Shown piece by piece: positions 10,263-22,800 of a stretch of 64,000 nt of DNA. The stretch is from Chlamydomonas sphaeroides (Eukaryota; Chlorophyta; Chlorophyceae; Chlamydomonadales; Chlamydomonadaceae). Position numbers and translations under genes: made by a program. Numbering within the stretch: the first letter of the stretch is position 1; each line of letters begins with the position of its first letter. The stretch covers positions 2,161 through 66,160 of the forward strand of contig BDDC01000340.1 of NCBI GenBank assembly GCA_001662425.1, in the 5' to 3' direction. Below the pieces are notes generated by a model. The model had not been told where the DNA came from, searched no databases, and saw only the letters and a list, made by a program, of their open reading frames with translations.

Positions 10263-13200
10263 CTACTCCCACTCGATCGTGCCCGGCGGCTTGGACGTGA
10301 TGTCGTACACGACGCGGTTGACCGAGCGCACCTTGTTGCAGATGCGAGTGCTCACGTCGCGCAGGAAGGCGGGCGTGAAGCTGTACCAGTCGGCCGTCAT
10401 GCCGTCGGCCGAGTTGACGGCGCGCAGCGCAACGACATGCGCGTGCGAGCGCTGGTCGCCCTGCACGCCCACCGCCTTAATGGGCAGGAACACGGCGAAC
10501 GCCTGCCAGATCTCGTCGTACAGGCCGTACTCGCGGATCGTGTTGATGAAGATCTCGTCGACCTGGGGCGGGGCGGGGACGGGGAGGCGAGGGGGTCCGC
10601 GGTCGGTCGCCGCGCGGGTTGCGGACCCATGTGGCGCACGCCGCACCCGCCCCGAATCCACACCACAGCAACCGTGCTGGCCACCAAGACCCGCACACCG
10701 CTGCCAAGACGGCAGCGGGTCTAGCAACCCCCCATCGCCCACCGGCCGACCACGCTACCTGTGGTTATCTGTCCTGCCCCACTCCCATCGTCAATCTTCT
10801 CCTGCCCCGGCCACTGCCCCGCCGCCCACAACCCTGTCCTCCCCCTCCCCCTTCAACGCCTCCTCCGCCGCTCACCTCCCGCAGCGTGTCCAGCTTGCCG
10901 TCCTCCGTCACGTCGCCCAGCACGCGCACCGCCAGGCCGGGCCCGGGGAAGGGGTGGCGCTTGATGAACTGCTCGGGCACACCCAGCAGGCGGCCCACGG
11001 CACGGACCTGCGGAGGGCAGGGATGGGCACAAGGCCGAGGGCGCAAACGCGTCATAAGCGCTGACGAGACCCCGCAAGGAAGCCAAGCCGCTCACACCGG
11101 TGGCTCCGCCGTACTCCTGACCAACCACTCGGTGCCGCCATGCCGCATCCCCGCCGCCCTCCCTGCCGCTGCAACCGCCTGCTCCCTGCCCACCTCGTCC
11201 TTGAACAGCTCCCGGAACGGCTCAATTAGCGTGAACTGCAGGTCCTTGGGCAGGCCGCCCACGTTGTGGTGGCTCTTGATGGTGTGGCTGTGCTTCTGGC
11301 CGCTGCCGGGAGGCGGGCACGACTCGATCACGTCGGGGTACCTGCGAAGCGGAATGAGCCAGGGGCCGGCCGGGTTAGGTTACACCACATGCCACGCATA
11401 CAGCGCCTGCCAACCCGCCCCTTGCGGACCCGGCTGAATCCTGCAGAAGGCACCCTGCCCACCCAGGGCCCAGCTCGCCGCGACCCGACCCCGCCCGACC
11501 CCAAACTCACAGGGTGCCCTGCACCAGGTACTTGGGCTTCCTGCCCAACGTCTTCTCGAGCTTGTCGGCATAGGCCTTGAACACCTCGATGAACTCGCCA
11601 CCGATGGCCTTGCGCTTGGCCTCGGGGTCCGACAGGCCCTTGAGCCGGTCGAGCATGGGCTTGGTGTGGTCCACGCACGTGACGGGCAGGTGCAGGTGGT
11701 TGGCAAACGTGTCCATCACGCGCTGCTGCTCCTGTGGGCGATAAGAGCGGGCGGGGGACAAGGGGATAGGGGGAAAGACGTGAGCGGAGCCGGACATGCG
11801 ACCGGAGGAGGTTGCGGGGCCGGGCCCTGGCTGCGCCTCTTGTCGCTGCACACCGCCCGGACTGCCTCAAGCTCCACCCATCGCCTTGCTCACAAGCCGC
11901 GTTCCCAGCAATGCACGGCGTCACACGCGACACCAGGCTAGCGCACAACGACGACCGCAACCGCAACCGCAGCGGCCTGGGCCCGTCCTCACGTTGAGGC
12001 GCAGCAGGCCGTTGTCGACGAAGACGCAGTGCAGGCGGTCGCCCAGCACCTTGTGCACCAGCGTGGCCGCCACGGTGCTGTCCACACCGCCCGACAGCGC
12101 GCAGATGGCGTGGTCGTCTGGGCCCACCTACAAGGAGGGGGCCGGGAAAAGCCGAGTGGTGATACCACCGGGCCGCGCAACTCGCCGTCACGGACCAGTT
12201 TGGGCGCCGCGGTCTGCTGCACCGCACCCCGCAGCCACCCGCCCCAGCTCGTCTCCCGGTTTCCAGCCCCCGGCCCCCTCTCACTCCTTCCCTGCCCCTC
12301 ACCATCTGCGCGATCTTCTGCAGCTGCTCCTCCAGCACCTGGCCCATGTTCCAGTCGGCGGGGCACTGCGCGATGCCGATGAGAAAGTGCTTGATCATCT
12401 CCATGCCGTGCTCCGTGTGCATGACCTCCGGGTGGAACTGGAAGCCGTAGATGCGGCGCTCGGGGTTCTCAATGGCCACGATGGCGCCCTGGACAGGGGA
12501 GGGAGCAGGGGAGGAAGGAGGGGAGGGAGGATTGGTGCCGAGGGCTCAGCGCAAGGGCATGCGAGGCGGGCGGTCGTGGCGGCGCGGGGCAGGCGGCCAT
12601 GCTGTCAGGGGACGAGGCCGGGCCGGGCCACATGTTGCATGCGCAGGCGGCGGCACGAAGAGCAAGTGCAGGCCGGCGATGCTGGCATGGCAGTGGCGAG
12701 CCGGGTGTGCAATGCATACGCGAGGCTGGGTGGGACGGGAGCGCTGGTCACGGGGGTCGTGCAGGGGCAGCGCGAGCGGCTTGGCGCTGGCAACAGAGAC
12801 GCCACGACCCCCTGGGCCCGCACCTGGTGAGACTTGGCGACGGCGGTGAAGCCGGCGGGCAGCGATACGGCCTCGTCACCGTGGCTCATCCACACGTTGA
12901 CGGTGGAGCTGCTGAGGAAAGAGAACAGCTGCGAGGCCGGCGCAATGTCCATGGGCATGCGGCCATACTCGCCGCCGTGCGCAGCGGGCTTGACCTCGCC
13001 GCCCAGCATGTGCGTGATCATCTGCATGCCGTAGCAGACGCCCAGCACGGGGATGTTGTTCTCCTGGCAGTACTCGAAGAAGCCCGGGGGAACACGGGGC
13101 GAGCCCTCGACGTGCACCGAGTTAGGCCCGCCGGAGAGGATGACGACACGCGGGTTCACGGACTTGATGCGGTCCTGCAATAGGCAACGCGAGCGAGGCT

Positions 13201-13383
13201 CAGGGACACAGCGAGGGTGTCACAGCAGTGGCAGAATGAACTTACCAGCTCAGCGTCGCCAGGGAAGAGCATGGAGAACATGCAGAGCTCGCGCACACGG
13301 CGCGTGATGAGCTGCGTGTACTGCGAGCCATAGTCAAGGATGAGCACCACAGCATGGTTGTTCGCCGTGCCGTTGGCCGACAT
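10263..13383 (-). CDS. GMPS: GMP synthase (glutamine-hydrolysing)
   Basis: Eight exons on the minus strand: 13383-13246, 13174-12824, 12488-12303, 12127-11993, 11731-11511, 11341-11194, 11007-10876 and 10562-10263. All are GT-AG and in phase, giving 536 residues (family about 525). The N-terminal class I glutamine amidotransferase half has LILDYGSQYTQLI, the nucleophile in GVCYGMQM and the catalytic HPE in FQFHPEV. The central ATP-pyrophosphatase half has the P-loop LSGGVDST. The C-terminal dimerisation part has KRHPFPGPGLAVRVLGDV and ends TSKPPGTIEWE. It converts XMP, glutamine and ATP to GMP, the last step of guanine nucleotide synthesis. No transit peptide is evident, so a cytosolic location is inferred. 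Introns are short and pyrimidine-rich. Confidence 0.97.
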
Positions 13384-14301
13384 GGTGCTGCGCGGGCCCT
13401 AGGGCGTGTCGGCGAGTTCGATTGGCGCGCCGACAGCGACTTGGTGGGGCAAGGGTTGCACGAGCAAGCGACAGACAACGGGAAGGTCACACGTGGTGCA
13501 CAAGTACAAGGCCACCAAGTTGCAAGCCGGCCGTCAAGTAACAATGAGGGCGTGCCTTGCGGGCCACGCCCTGCCGTACAGCGTGGAGAGCACCTCCTCA
13601 CCACAGCGTGCGCCTGCAGGCAACACAAAACAAGCGTACTGGACATTGAAGGTGGCTGCCAAGCTTGGCAGCGGCAACGCTCAGTGCACATGCGCCGCGC
13701 GATGCCCAAACGTGCGGCGCGCCCGCGACCGCTGCCAGGCATAGCAGGAACTATTGTTTGATATGACAGATATTCTTAATTTGTGCAAGCGTAGTGCTCA
13801 GAGGAGACAACGATCGGTCGCGACTGACACCGCGGTGCCTCCTTGCCCTCGCCCCTGCCTGCTCTCTCGTAGCCTGCTAGTTTTATAACTGCAGCGCGCA
13901 GCGGCGCAAGCTCTGTGGGGTGGGGTTGTTGACCCCTTGGCTTGGCCACGACGCTTGGGCTCGCCTTAACCCTCATTACAAAGGGCTAATTATTTTACAA
14001 TGAAGCAGCTGATTAGGGGCTCTGCATGGGGCTTGTGGGGATTCCGGGCTCGAGTCCAGCTTCGTCGGAGTGCAGGTATCATAGCACGAGTTTGGCATAC
14101 CACTCTTACGTTTAACCAGGCGCACAAATTTTGCATATTCCAGCACTCTGTCGGCCAGAACAGTGCGCACTCGACGCTACTTGAGCTGGCTTCCATGTTC
14201 ACCCCAGCTCGGTTGCAAGCGAGGATGGGGTGACAGTGTCGTCAAACCTGCCTGCATAGTGCTTCAACTAGAAGTCCAACCTGTCTATAACGATCGGCCA
14301 A
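13384..14301. promoter_or_regulatory. divergent region (GMP synthase / glycosyltransferase-like)
   Basis: About 920 bp separate two divergent start codons. The middle part (about 13.75-14.3 kb) is noticeably AT-richer than the coding DNA. No gene was recognised and no specific element could be assigned. Confidence 0.4.
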
Positions 14302-17260
14302 ATGTGCCGTCTCAGCACGGCTCTAGCTTGCGTGGCGCTGGCTACGGCCAGCTGGCTGGCATTGGGCGGCGCAAGTGGCGTGCAGACTGCCTTGGCTGCC
14401 AGCAAGGAGCCCCTAGTGTGCTTCATCATCCGCACATACTGGGGTCACGGCGACTTGTGGGGGGATAAGTCCCTGCGCCGCATCATCGGGTCATTGCAGA
14501 ACCAGACAGATGACCGGTGAGCGGCATTGCTCGTCACGCAGCAGCAGGGCGGCGGGCGAGGGGGCGAGCCACGAGGGCGGCATGGCAGGCACACCCCGCA
14601 ACAGCCGCAGTAGCCAAGGCTCGGCGCTTTGTCGGACTCGCAGCGCTGCGGGCGTAGCCGCAGCTCAGCCCGACCCGCGCGGGGGGTGGGGCCGGCCGGG
14701 GGTCAGGGGCACGCCGGGTAGCACACGCCGGTCAACGTACCGGCACGGCGGCCCACAGGTGGGAGGCCCTGCTGGTGGTTATGGACAACCGGCCCTTCCC
14801 CGAGCTGCGACGCATCGTGCGCGACGTCAACGACTCGCGCATCTGGGTGCACGCCGAATGGGTGAGCAGTGCTGCTGGCACGCCAGCGCAGGCGACCACC
14901 ACTCAGCCGGCGGTGTGCGGGACTGGCCGGCCGTGCCGGCCCTCGCCCGCCTGGGGGCGGGGGGCCGCGCCAGGGCAAGCGCGGCCCGGGCCGCTGCGCG
15001 GCGCTGCCAGCTCATGGCACATGCGTTCGCGTCCACCCCCCCTCTCGAGGCCCGTTGTCAAGCGCCAGCGGCCTGGGCCGCTGTCGTCCCGGTTCCTCGA
15101 CCTCCTGCGCTGCTGCTTCCTCTGTGCCTGGCCGCTGCTCCTGGCCTCCCTCCCACGTGCCTTAAAAGCGTGCTGCGGGGCGGCCGGCACGCCTTCCCCC
15201 TACTCCGGCCCCTGCATCTCCCGTCCTTTGCCTGACGCCGCTGCGCCCGGGTCCCGGCTGCCCCAGATTAACTACAAGTACGCCCCAAAGGAGGGCGGCA
15301 CCTGGGCGCCCACCTACCACAACAAGCTCTACAACCTCACCGACATCGCAATCCGGGGTGAGCCGGCTGAGGCCTGCCGGGCCCAGCCTAGCCTTCCGAC
15401 GCTCCTGCTGCAGTACGCCCCGCCTGCGCACGGCAGGCCGGCAGGCGTTGCCCGCAGCCGGCGCCAACACGCCCCGGGGGCAGCACATGCGGCTGCCCAC
15501 TCGGTGTTTTATTCCCCGCCAGCGGGTACACGGGGCCCTGACTCATCCCCTCCCTCGCTCTGCCGCCCGCCACGTCCACGCAGCCTGCCCGGAGAACGCC
15601 AAGTGGGTGGTTGTCACCAATGGTGACAACCTGTACGACAAGGCCTTCGTGGAGACCGTGTTTGACGCGCCAGAGGACGCGGACGTGGTGGCCGTGGACT
15701 TCTACAGCCGCTACCAGCGGCCCACGGGTGCGGCCCACAAGGCCTAGCGTGGGCGCTGGCCCCTGGGGCCGCAGGGGCTGCACTGGCGTGCCTGGCTTGC
15801 AGACACCTGCGCAGCGAGCCTGCAGAAGGGGCCAGCGGGCGGCACTGGGTTGGACAGGTGTTCGGAAAACCTATGGCGGTGCCGCGCAGAGCATGAGCGT
15901 GCAGCCACGCCACCCCGTCCCTGACGCCCCGGCCTCCCAACCCCGCAGCCGCGCCTTGCGAGCGATTTGAGGAGGCCGAGGGCGTCCCGCCCTGCAAGGA
16001 GAACCTGATGCGCTTCTGCCAGACCGACCTGGCGGCCAACGCCTACCGCCTGGGCCGGCTGATTGCCGAGGGCCGGCTGTTCGGCACCGTGGACCCGGGC
16101 GGCACGCACGGAGCTAACGACGGCATCATGGCGCAGCAGCTCAAGTCGGCGGGCTGGAGGGTGAGGGGCTGAAGGGGCTGGATGGCCGAGGGGGAGGGGC
16201 GGCAGCTCGGGATGGGCAGTGGGGGAGCTGGAGGGTGACGACAGGGGGGCTGGAGGATGGAGGGCGGCGGGATGGCGCGACAGACGCGAGGAGCTTGGGC
16301 CTGGACGGCCCGCATTATCGTGCGGCGGGTGGCGGGAGGACGGTCGAGCTACCGATTGCTGCGGCGCGCCGAAGCCCACTGTCGCCCCCCAAGCAGGGCC
16401 GGCATACGGATGCGGGCGCCTGTGCAGCAGTGGGCCGGGCCGTCGGAAATGGAGTCGTCCTTGCCAATGAGCCGCCCTCCTCACCCGTTTGCTGCGACTG
16501 CGCCGCCGAGTGTGCTGCCCGCCCGTTGCCCATCCGGGTGCGCCCCCCCTGCAGATCCACTACGAGCGCGGGCGCTGCCTGGTCAACCACGCGCCCAGCC
16601 CGCAGCAGTGCGCGCTGGCGGGCGGCATCTGGGACGACTCGATCATGAGCCAGGTGGGGCTGGGGGTGGCAATGCGCTGCGGGGAAAGCAGCAGCATGCA
16701 GAGCCGAAGGAGCGGCAGGTGGTGCCGTGCTATGCCGTCAGATGCGTGCGGCCAGAGCATACCCCACTCGCTCGGCCGCTTTCCGCGTCCCGCCGCAACC
16801 CCAGGCGACCAGCTTTGGCGGCGGCTGCGTGGCGGCCAAGTCCGTCATCGACCGCATGCGCTCGCACCCCGACCTGTACGAGCTGCTGGAGCTCAACGTG
16901 ACGTACGACAGGGACTCGTTCTCGTACGGAGAGTACCCGTTCATCGAGCTCAAGTGCCTGCGCCTCGTCAACGAGTCGTCCTGGTACCAGGCCCAGACCT
17001 TCGGCCGCGTGTGCGCAGCGCGCTGCGACGTGGGCTCTTTGCCCGCCAACCTGCCGCCGCACCCGTGGGATGCCTGGGTGCCCATCCTGGAGGAGGGCGG
17101 CGACGGCGTGCTGGCGGGCGGGGCCAAGGCCGGGAAGGAGAGCGAGGCAGGGGAGGAGGGGCAGGGCGCGACGGAGGCGGCCGGCGGGCGCGAGGTGTGG
17201 CGGCCGGATGGCCCGGCCGCGGGCGAGGAGCTGGCGGTGGGGGCGCACAGCGAGCTGTGA
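14302..17260 (+). CDS. putative secreted/Golgi glycosyltransferase-like protein
   Basis: Seven exons: 14302-14516, 14759-14861, 15267-15357, 15584-15727, 15949-16160, 16555-16653 and 16805-17260. All are GT-AG and in phase, giving 439 residues. Residues 1-33 form a hydrophobic signal or anchor (LSTALACVALATASWLALGG). Next comes LVCFIIRTYWGH, a strand RWEALLVVMDNRPF, and WVVVTNGDNLYDKAFVETVF, which resembles the nucleotide-sugar binding fold of GT-A enzymes with NGDN in the metal-binding position. Later parts are Cys-rich (PPCKEN, CLVNHAPSPQQC, GGGC). The C-terminus after about residue 390 is a low-complexity Ala/Gly/Glu tail. The fold assignment is inference from this layout; donor and acceptor are unknown. 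Use of the first ATG is supported by the signal peptide. A TGTAA lies 211 bp past the stop. Confidence 0.65.
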
Positions 17261-18469
17261 GCGGCTCTCGTATGTCGAGAGGATGTCCTGCGTCCCTCAG
17301 GGAGAGGCGGGCGTGCCTGACAGATGCTGGCGGCGGAGGTCTGCAACGGCGTGATGCACCAGTGCACGCTGCTTGCGGGGGTGTGGTTGGCCGTGTGTTG
17401 CCCGCTAGCGTGCGGACTTACAGGGCAGAAGCGCCTGACATGTGTTCTCCTGGCGAATCGGCAGCTGGTTTGTAATCCTCGAATTAGCAACGGACCGCTG
17501 CGCCGGCGCGCAGGTGATATCCACGTTCCAGCCGCCCCCGACGGCGAGGGCTTCGGTGCAGGCGCCCAAGCGTGCGCTCGATACGAGGTGGCCCACGTCC
17601 CGGCCGCGGCAGCAAACACAGGGCGCGGTCGGAGAGCATGAGATCACACTGACTGCCAGCAAGCCGCCGCTCGCCTCTTGCGTATGCACACAACATGGGC
17701 CACATGCCAGCATGCCACCGCAACCTTACGCCCGTCGGCCCCACAACCACCGCGTCATATTCTTCCCCGCAAACACTTATCCCCGGAAGCCAGTTCTTGC
17801 GCGGCGGCCACGCCGGCGTGCGATAGCCGTGCCACAAGCCGACGTGCCGCCACAGAAAGAATAAATCACACAACCGACACGGCACGGCCTTCGTCCTAGG
17901 ATTACTTACGCTACACGCCCTCGCATGGAAGGGCCTACGCACACAGACACGCGCACAGGCACACACGCAACAACAAACGCAAATTGTCACCAGAGTGCCG
18001 GCTCATCGGCCGGGCCCGCTTACTCGCCCCAGCCAGCGCCGCGTGAGGCGCACCAGGGTGGGAACATGGGATGGTACACCTGCGGGACTTCCGAGCACCG
18101 ACCAACGCTTGCTGAACAGCTCGACATTACCACTCGGCACCCTTATGCACGCTACCGGCTGATCTCTCCTCGCCCAAAAGCGAATGCGCGTGGTGGCTGC
18201 AACAGCCACCCCGCCGCCCGCGGCCCTACGAGGGGCGCGCTTCACCACAGTGGACCGTCACCCCGCCCCGGTTCGTCAGGGCTGGCCGCCCCGCCCCACC
18301 CCGCCCACAACGGCATATGGCACAAAAGCAGCACCGCTCCATCGCACGCAGCATACACGCTCTATCGGCCGGCTCAGGCGTGGCAAAACTCCGGCCGCGC
18401 AGCATCGCGCTGCGCCCCGCGCCCGCGCAGCCGTCGTCGCGTGGCGAGGCGGCGCGGTGCGGGAGGGGC
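17261..18469. other. intergenic region between convergent genes
   Basis: This contains the 3' UTR of the glycosyltransferase-like gene and, further right, the 3' flank of the gap-interrupted unknown gene. Nothing else is supported. Open frames here lack motifs. Confidence 0.35.
17471..17475 (+). terminator. candidate TGTAA polyadenylation signal
   Basis: TGTAA lies 211 bp after the stop of the glycosyltransferase-like gene, at a typical algal 3' UTR distance. Confidence 0.5.
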
Positions 18470-19225
18470 CTACTTGTCGCTGACGGCGCCGTCGTCCTTG
18501 GCGCCGCCCGGCGACGGCGGCAGTCGGTTATACTCCTGCACCGCCTTGAGCGCCTTGTTGTACGCCACCTGCGGCAGGGCCGGTTTCGGGGGGGGGGGGG
18601 GAAACTCACACGAGCATGNNNNNNNNNNNNNNNNNNNNNNNNNNNNNNNNNNNNNNNNNNNNNNNNNNNNNNNNNNNNNNNNNNNNNNNNNNNNNNNNNN
18701 NNNNNNNNNNNNNNNNNNNNNNNNNNNNNNNNNNNNNNNNNNNNNNNNNNNNNNNNNNNNNNNNNNNNNNNNNNNNNNNNNNNNNNNNNNNNNNNNNNNN
18801 NNNNNNNNNNNNNNNNNNNNNNNNNNNNNNNNNNNNNNNNNNNNNNNNNNNNNNNNNNNNNNNNNNNNNNNNNNNNNNNNNNNNNNNNNNNNNNNNNNNN
18901 NNNNNNNNNNNNNNNNNNNNNNNNNNNNNNNNNNNNNNNNNNNNNNNNNNNNNNNNNNNNNNNNNNNNNNNNNNNNNNNNNNNNACCTCCCCAATGTCAG
19001 CCGACCGGCTGCCCCGGTTCCGCAGCCAAGCCAACGCCCGCATGCCGAGGCGCCTAGACAGGGCAATCAGGCCCTCGGCCAGCTCTACACGCTTCTTTAT
19101 GTCAGTGCGAGCACGAGCGCCCTGGCCGCCCTCATTCCGCTGCCTACAGGCCAAGGCACGCACCACTCGGTTGTTGGCCGCAGCCACGATGCGGTCGGCG
19201 ACCAGCACCTCCACAGCAGCGGGGT
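18470..19225 (-). CDS. unknown protein, interrupted by assembly gap (partial)
   Basis: Two supported exons flank a run of Ns. The upstream one (19225-18987) follows a pyrimidine-rich CAG acceptor, is open in one frame for 79 codons (containing VEVLVADRIVAAANNRVV, then VELAEGLIALSRRLGMRALA), and ends GAG|GT at the gap edge. The last exon (18568-18470) encodes VAYNKALKAVQEYNRLPP followed by a polar tail and a TAG stop. Both look like helical, Ala/Leu/Arg-rich sequence. The intervening part and the 5' end are unknown. That both belong to one gene is inferred from strand and spacing. I do not recognise the family. The stop of the CBM20/SAND gene lies 590 bp upstream on the same strand. Confidence 0.5.
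18619..18984. other. assembly gap (366 Ns)
   Basis: A run of 366 undetermined bases follows a poly-G tract at about 18588-18600. It hides at least one exon of the unknown minus-strand gene. Confidence 0.99.
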
Positions 19226-19814
19226 CTGGATGCGAGGGGCAGAGGCGGCAGGGAGAAGTGTGTTTGGGCAAGGGACGACAGGAGGCGCGACGGCAGCACA
19301 CTGCACCCAAGATCGCAACCCCAAGCCATCAGCGGGCAGGCGGGGAGCGGGCCGCTAACGCAGGTGCCGCGTTTCTTTGCATAACACGTCAGCATGTACA
19401 TGCATGCTCAGACAACGGCGTACAGACGTGGCCGCCTTGACTCTGCCTCTGTCGCACACCACAGTATCTGTACACGGAACAAACACTGCTTGCACAATGT
19501 CGCGTGTCAATTGACCGCAAAGAATGCACACCAATGACGCCCTTATTGCCGCGGCATTCGCCGGCGGGCTTCGCGCTCTGCCGCGCTGCGGCAGGCCAAG
19601 CGCCCGCCGGCTGCGCATCGCGGCTTATCTGGTGGGCCCCATTCGGGCTCAGGGCGGCGAGAAAGAAAGAATCCTCCACACGCGCCAACCCACTTCATCA
19701 TTCCAGCCTATCACCGATCCAGCATGCAACGCCAGCCACCAACCCTACTAACCCAACCCCCACGCTCCACCCCCCACACCAAACGCTCCGTCACACCGCC
19801 ACACAGTCAACCGC

Positions 19815-22800
19815 CTACCGCGCGCCTCGCTCGCCCGCGCGCTCCAGCAGCTCCCCCACCGACGCGCCCACCACGCCCCCGACCACCACACGCATGCTGG
19901 CCTTCCAGTTCTTCCCCTTGAGCCCAGCCTCCGCCACAAACTCCAGCGGCGTCACGCGCCGCGGCGGCTCCACCGATCGCCATACCCCCTCGCGCTTCAC
20001 CGCCTCCAGGTCCACCACAGCGGGGTTCTTCGCCCGCGCCGCCACGGCCTCACGGTAGGCGGGCACGTCAAACGAGCCGCGCGCCCCCGTGGTGCCACCC
20101 CGGCCCACGCCACAGACCACGGGCACGAGCGCCGCTGCGCGCGCCGCAGCCAGCAGCGCCGCCGAAGGCGCTGGCGCGCGGGCCGGCGTCGCGGTGCGGG
20201 ACGCAGACCGCGCGCGCTGTGCGCGGGCCCTGGCGAGCGCGGCCGCTGGCAACGGCGCCGGGGGCGGCGGCGCTGCCGCCAGCTGGTCTATGGCCGGCGC
20301 CGCAGCCGCAGCGGCGGCGCCTGCGGGCCGGGCCGCGGCGGGCGCCGGGCTGCCGGGGTGCGGCGCCAGAGCCGCAGGAGCGGGCGGCACGGCGGCGACT
20401 GACTGGCTGGGGCCGCGGCGGAGGCTGGTGACTCGCACTGCCGGCGCCAGCGCCCTCCGCGCGGCCAGGGAACGCAGCGGCTTGCTGGACCGCGCCGGCG
20501 GCCAGCCGGCGGCCACAGCCGGCACCGCGCCGGCGGCAGCGCCGGACGCCCCGGTGCCCTGGCCGCCAGCAGGCACCGGCTGCACAGGCGCCTGGCTGCC
20601 GCTGCGTGTGTCGGGCAGCGGCGGTGCCGCCGCCACCGCGACCGGCTCCGGGCCGGCTGCAACCGCCGGGTCCAGGACCTCTGCGGCCACGATTGGCGCC
20701 GCGGCGGCTGCGCCGTAGGCGCCCGACACGCCACCAGACGTCGGCACGGGCTGCGCCGCACTCGCGGGCTGCGCCTGCGCCGGCCACCAGCTCGCCTGCT
20801 GGCCCCCGATGGCGGCATACGGCGTGCCGGCAGCGGCCACGAAGACCTGCGTGCTGCCTCCGCCTCCGCCGAGCGCGCCCGGCTGGCGCAGGACCGCCGC
20901 CAGCAGCTGCTGCGTGGTCTGCAGCAGCTCCCGCATGCCCGACAGCTGCTGCCGCAGGCTGGTCACCTCGCTGGTCAGCGTGCCCACGGCGTCCGCCAGC
21001 CGAGCCGCGGTGGCCTCCGCCGCTGCCAGCCTCGCCTCTGTGATGGCGGCGCGGCAGCGGCGGGGGTTGGGCAGCGCCGGCGGCTCCGGCCGCGCTCGGG
21101 TTGCGTGGATGCGCTGGCACTGGGAGCCGGCTAGGCCACCTCGAGCGTCCAGCTCCACACGAGGGGTAAGACCTCACGAGCGCCACTGGATGGGCGCCGT
21201 GCGACTCGGCTGGGCCACACGGGAAACAACACGAACAAGCCGCCGCAGCCGCCGGGCAGCTGCACCGCGCCAGCACACCGCTCATGCAGACGGCACGCCA
21301 CACCACAGGCCAATGTCCACACAGGCAACGCGGAGCGACAGCAGCGCCGCGGAGCGCAAGAGCCACACAAGCACAGCCGCACCGCGTAACATCGACGTCG
21401 CCCTGCCCTGCCCCGACCCAGCCCAATGACCCAGCCCGGCCCGCCTCACCTTGAGTGCGCTCGCGCACTTGCTGGTGCTTGTCCATCTGCGCCTGCAGGT
21501 CCTCCAGCGAATTCTTCACCTGTGACGACCATGGGACGGGCGAGGCATGAGGCATCAATCACGCGACAGGTTACCACAGTGCAGTTATAGTCAACGATGG
21601 CTTCATAACCAGGTGCGGGACGTAAGCGGCACCCCTTTCGTGCTACTTACCCCATCCTCGAGCCGGTTCTGCTCCGCCAAGAGCGTCGGGTGAATAACCG
21701 GGATGGAGGTAATAGTAGCAAAGTTGGCACCGGCCGTGCCAGAGCGAGGCGAGGTGGCGCGAGGTGGCGTGGTCGCCCTCGACGGCGGCGGCGGTGCCGT
21801 GAAGAGCCCCGGTGCCTTCGCCTGCGGCGTTGGTGGCGGTGCTGCTGTAGAGGCCTGGGGCGGCGGTGCAGCTGCCGCTGCCGTTTGCGCGGATGCAGGA
21901 GCAGCAGCCGGTTTGGAGGATGCTGCAGCCGCCGCTTGCGCTTGTGCCGCCGGGGCGGCCGCCGGCCCTGCAGATGGGGCAGCGGCGGCCGCCGCCGGCG
22001 GCACCGCGCTGACGTGGGAGCCATTGGTCCCTGCTTTGGCCTTGGCCGCCGCATCGACGGGCGGCGGCGGCGGCGGCGTCGGGAGCTTGGGCGGCGGCGC
22101 CGCGGACGCCGACGGCGACGGCGATGGCGATGGCGACGGCGGAGCGGGGGCTTTCGCGGCCGGCTTAGGGTCCGCTGGCCGGCTGCCGTTAGGGTCCGCC
22201 TCCTCCACCTCAAGCTTCTTGTACGAGTCATCCCACGCGTCAGAAACCTTGATGCGCTTGGGCACCTTGCCCACCGGCAGCGTCACCCGGTAGTTGCCGC
22301 CGGGCTTCCAGAAGCCGACAGTGCCGTCCGAATTGACGACCACGTACTTGTATTCCAGGTCCAAGCCGGAGGACCTGAAGGGGGCGGCATGTCATCAGGT
22401 TTGCTACCCTGGACCGCTTGACTGTAACATGGACGGCTGTTGCGGCTGTCTGCGCATGGCCTGCGCAGGTCTGGCAATGCGGTGCCGCTAGGGCACGGGA
22501 CTGCGCGATGCGCTGTCATCGCCGCGCCACCTACCCTGGCGCCACGTTGAGCTCGACGGTCCAGAAGTCCCCATCCGTCCAGGTCATCTTGACTGTCCGT
22601 TTGGGGTCCCAGTTACCTAGCGGCTCGCCGGAGCCAACCAGGCCCACACACTGCCCGAAGTTAACGCGGTAGCCGACCTTGAAGTTGAGTTTGAGCGTGC
22701 CGGCGCTCGTCTTGGGCGCTGTGGGGCAGGGTGCAGGGATAACCCAGGGGTAACCGTCCTGGGTTAGGTCGAAGGGCATCAAACGGGAACCAACAAGGGT

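Noticed and set aside
20068..21558. A 496-codon minus-strand frame overlapping the CBM20/SAND gene
   Set aside because: It is a different frame from the one joined in phase to the CBM20 and coiled-coil exons, and is Arg/Gly-rich shadow sequence.
22060..22145. Repetitive GGCGAC/GGCGAT tract as a microsatellite
   Set aside because: It lies within the exon encoding the Pro/Ser/Ala linker of the CBM20/SAND protein and is explained by that coding repeat.
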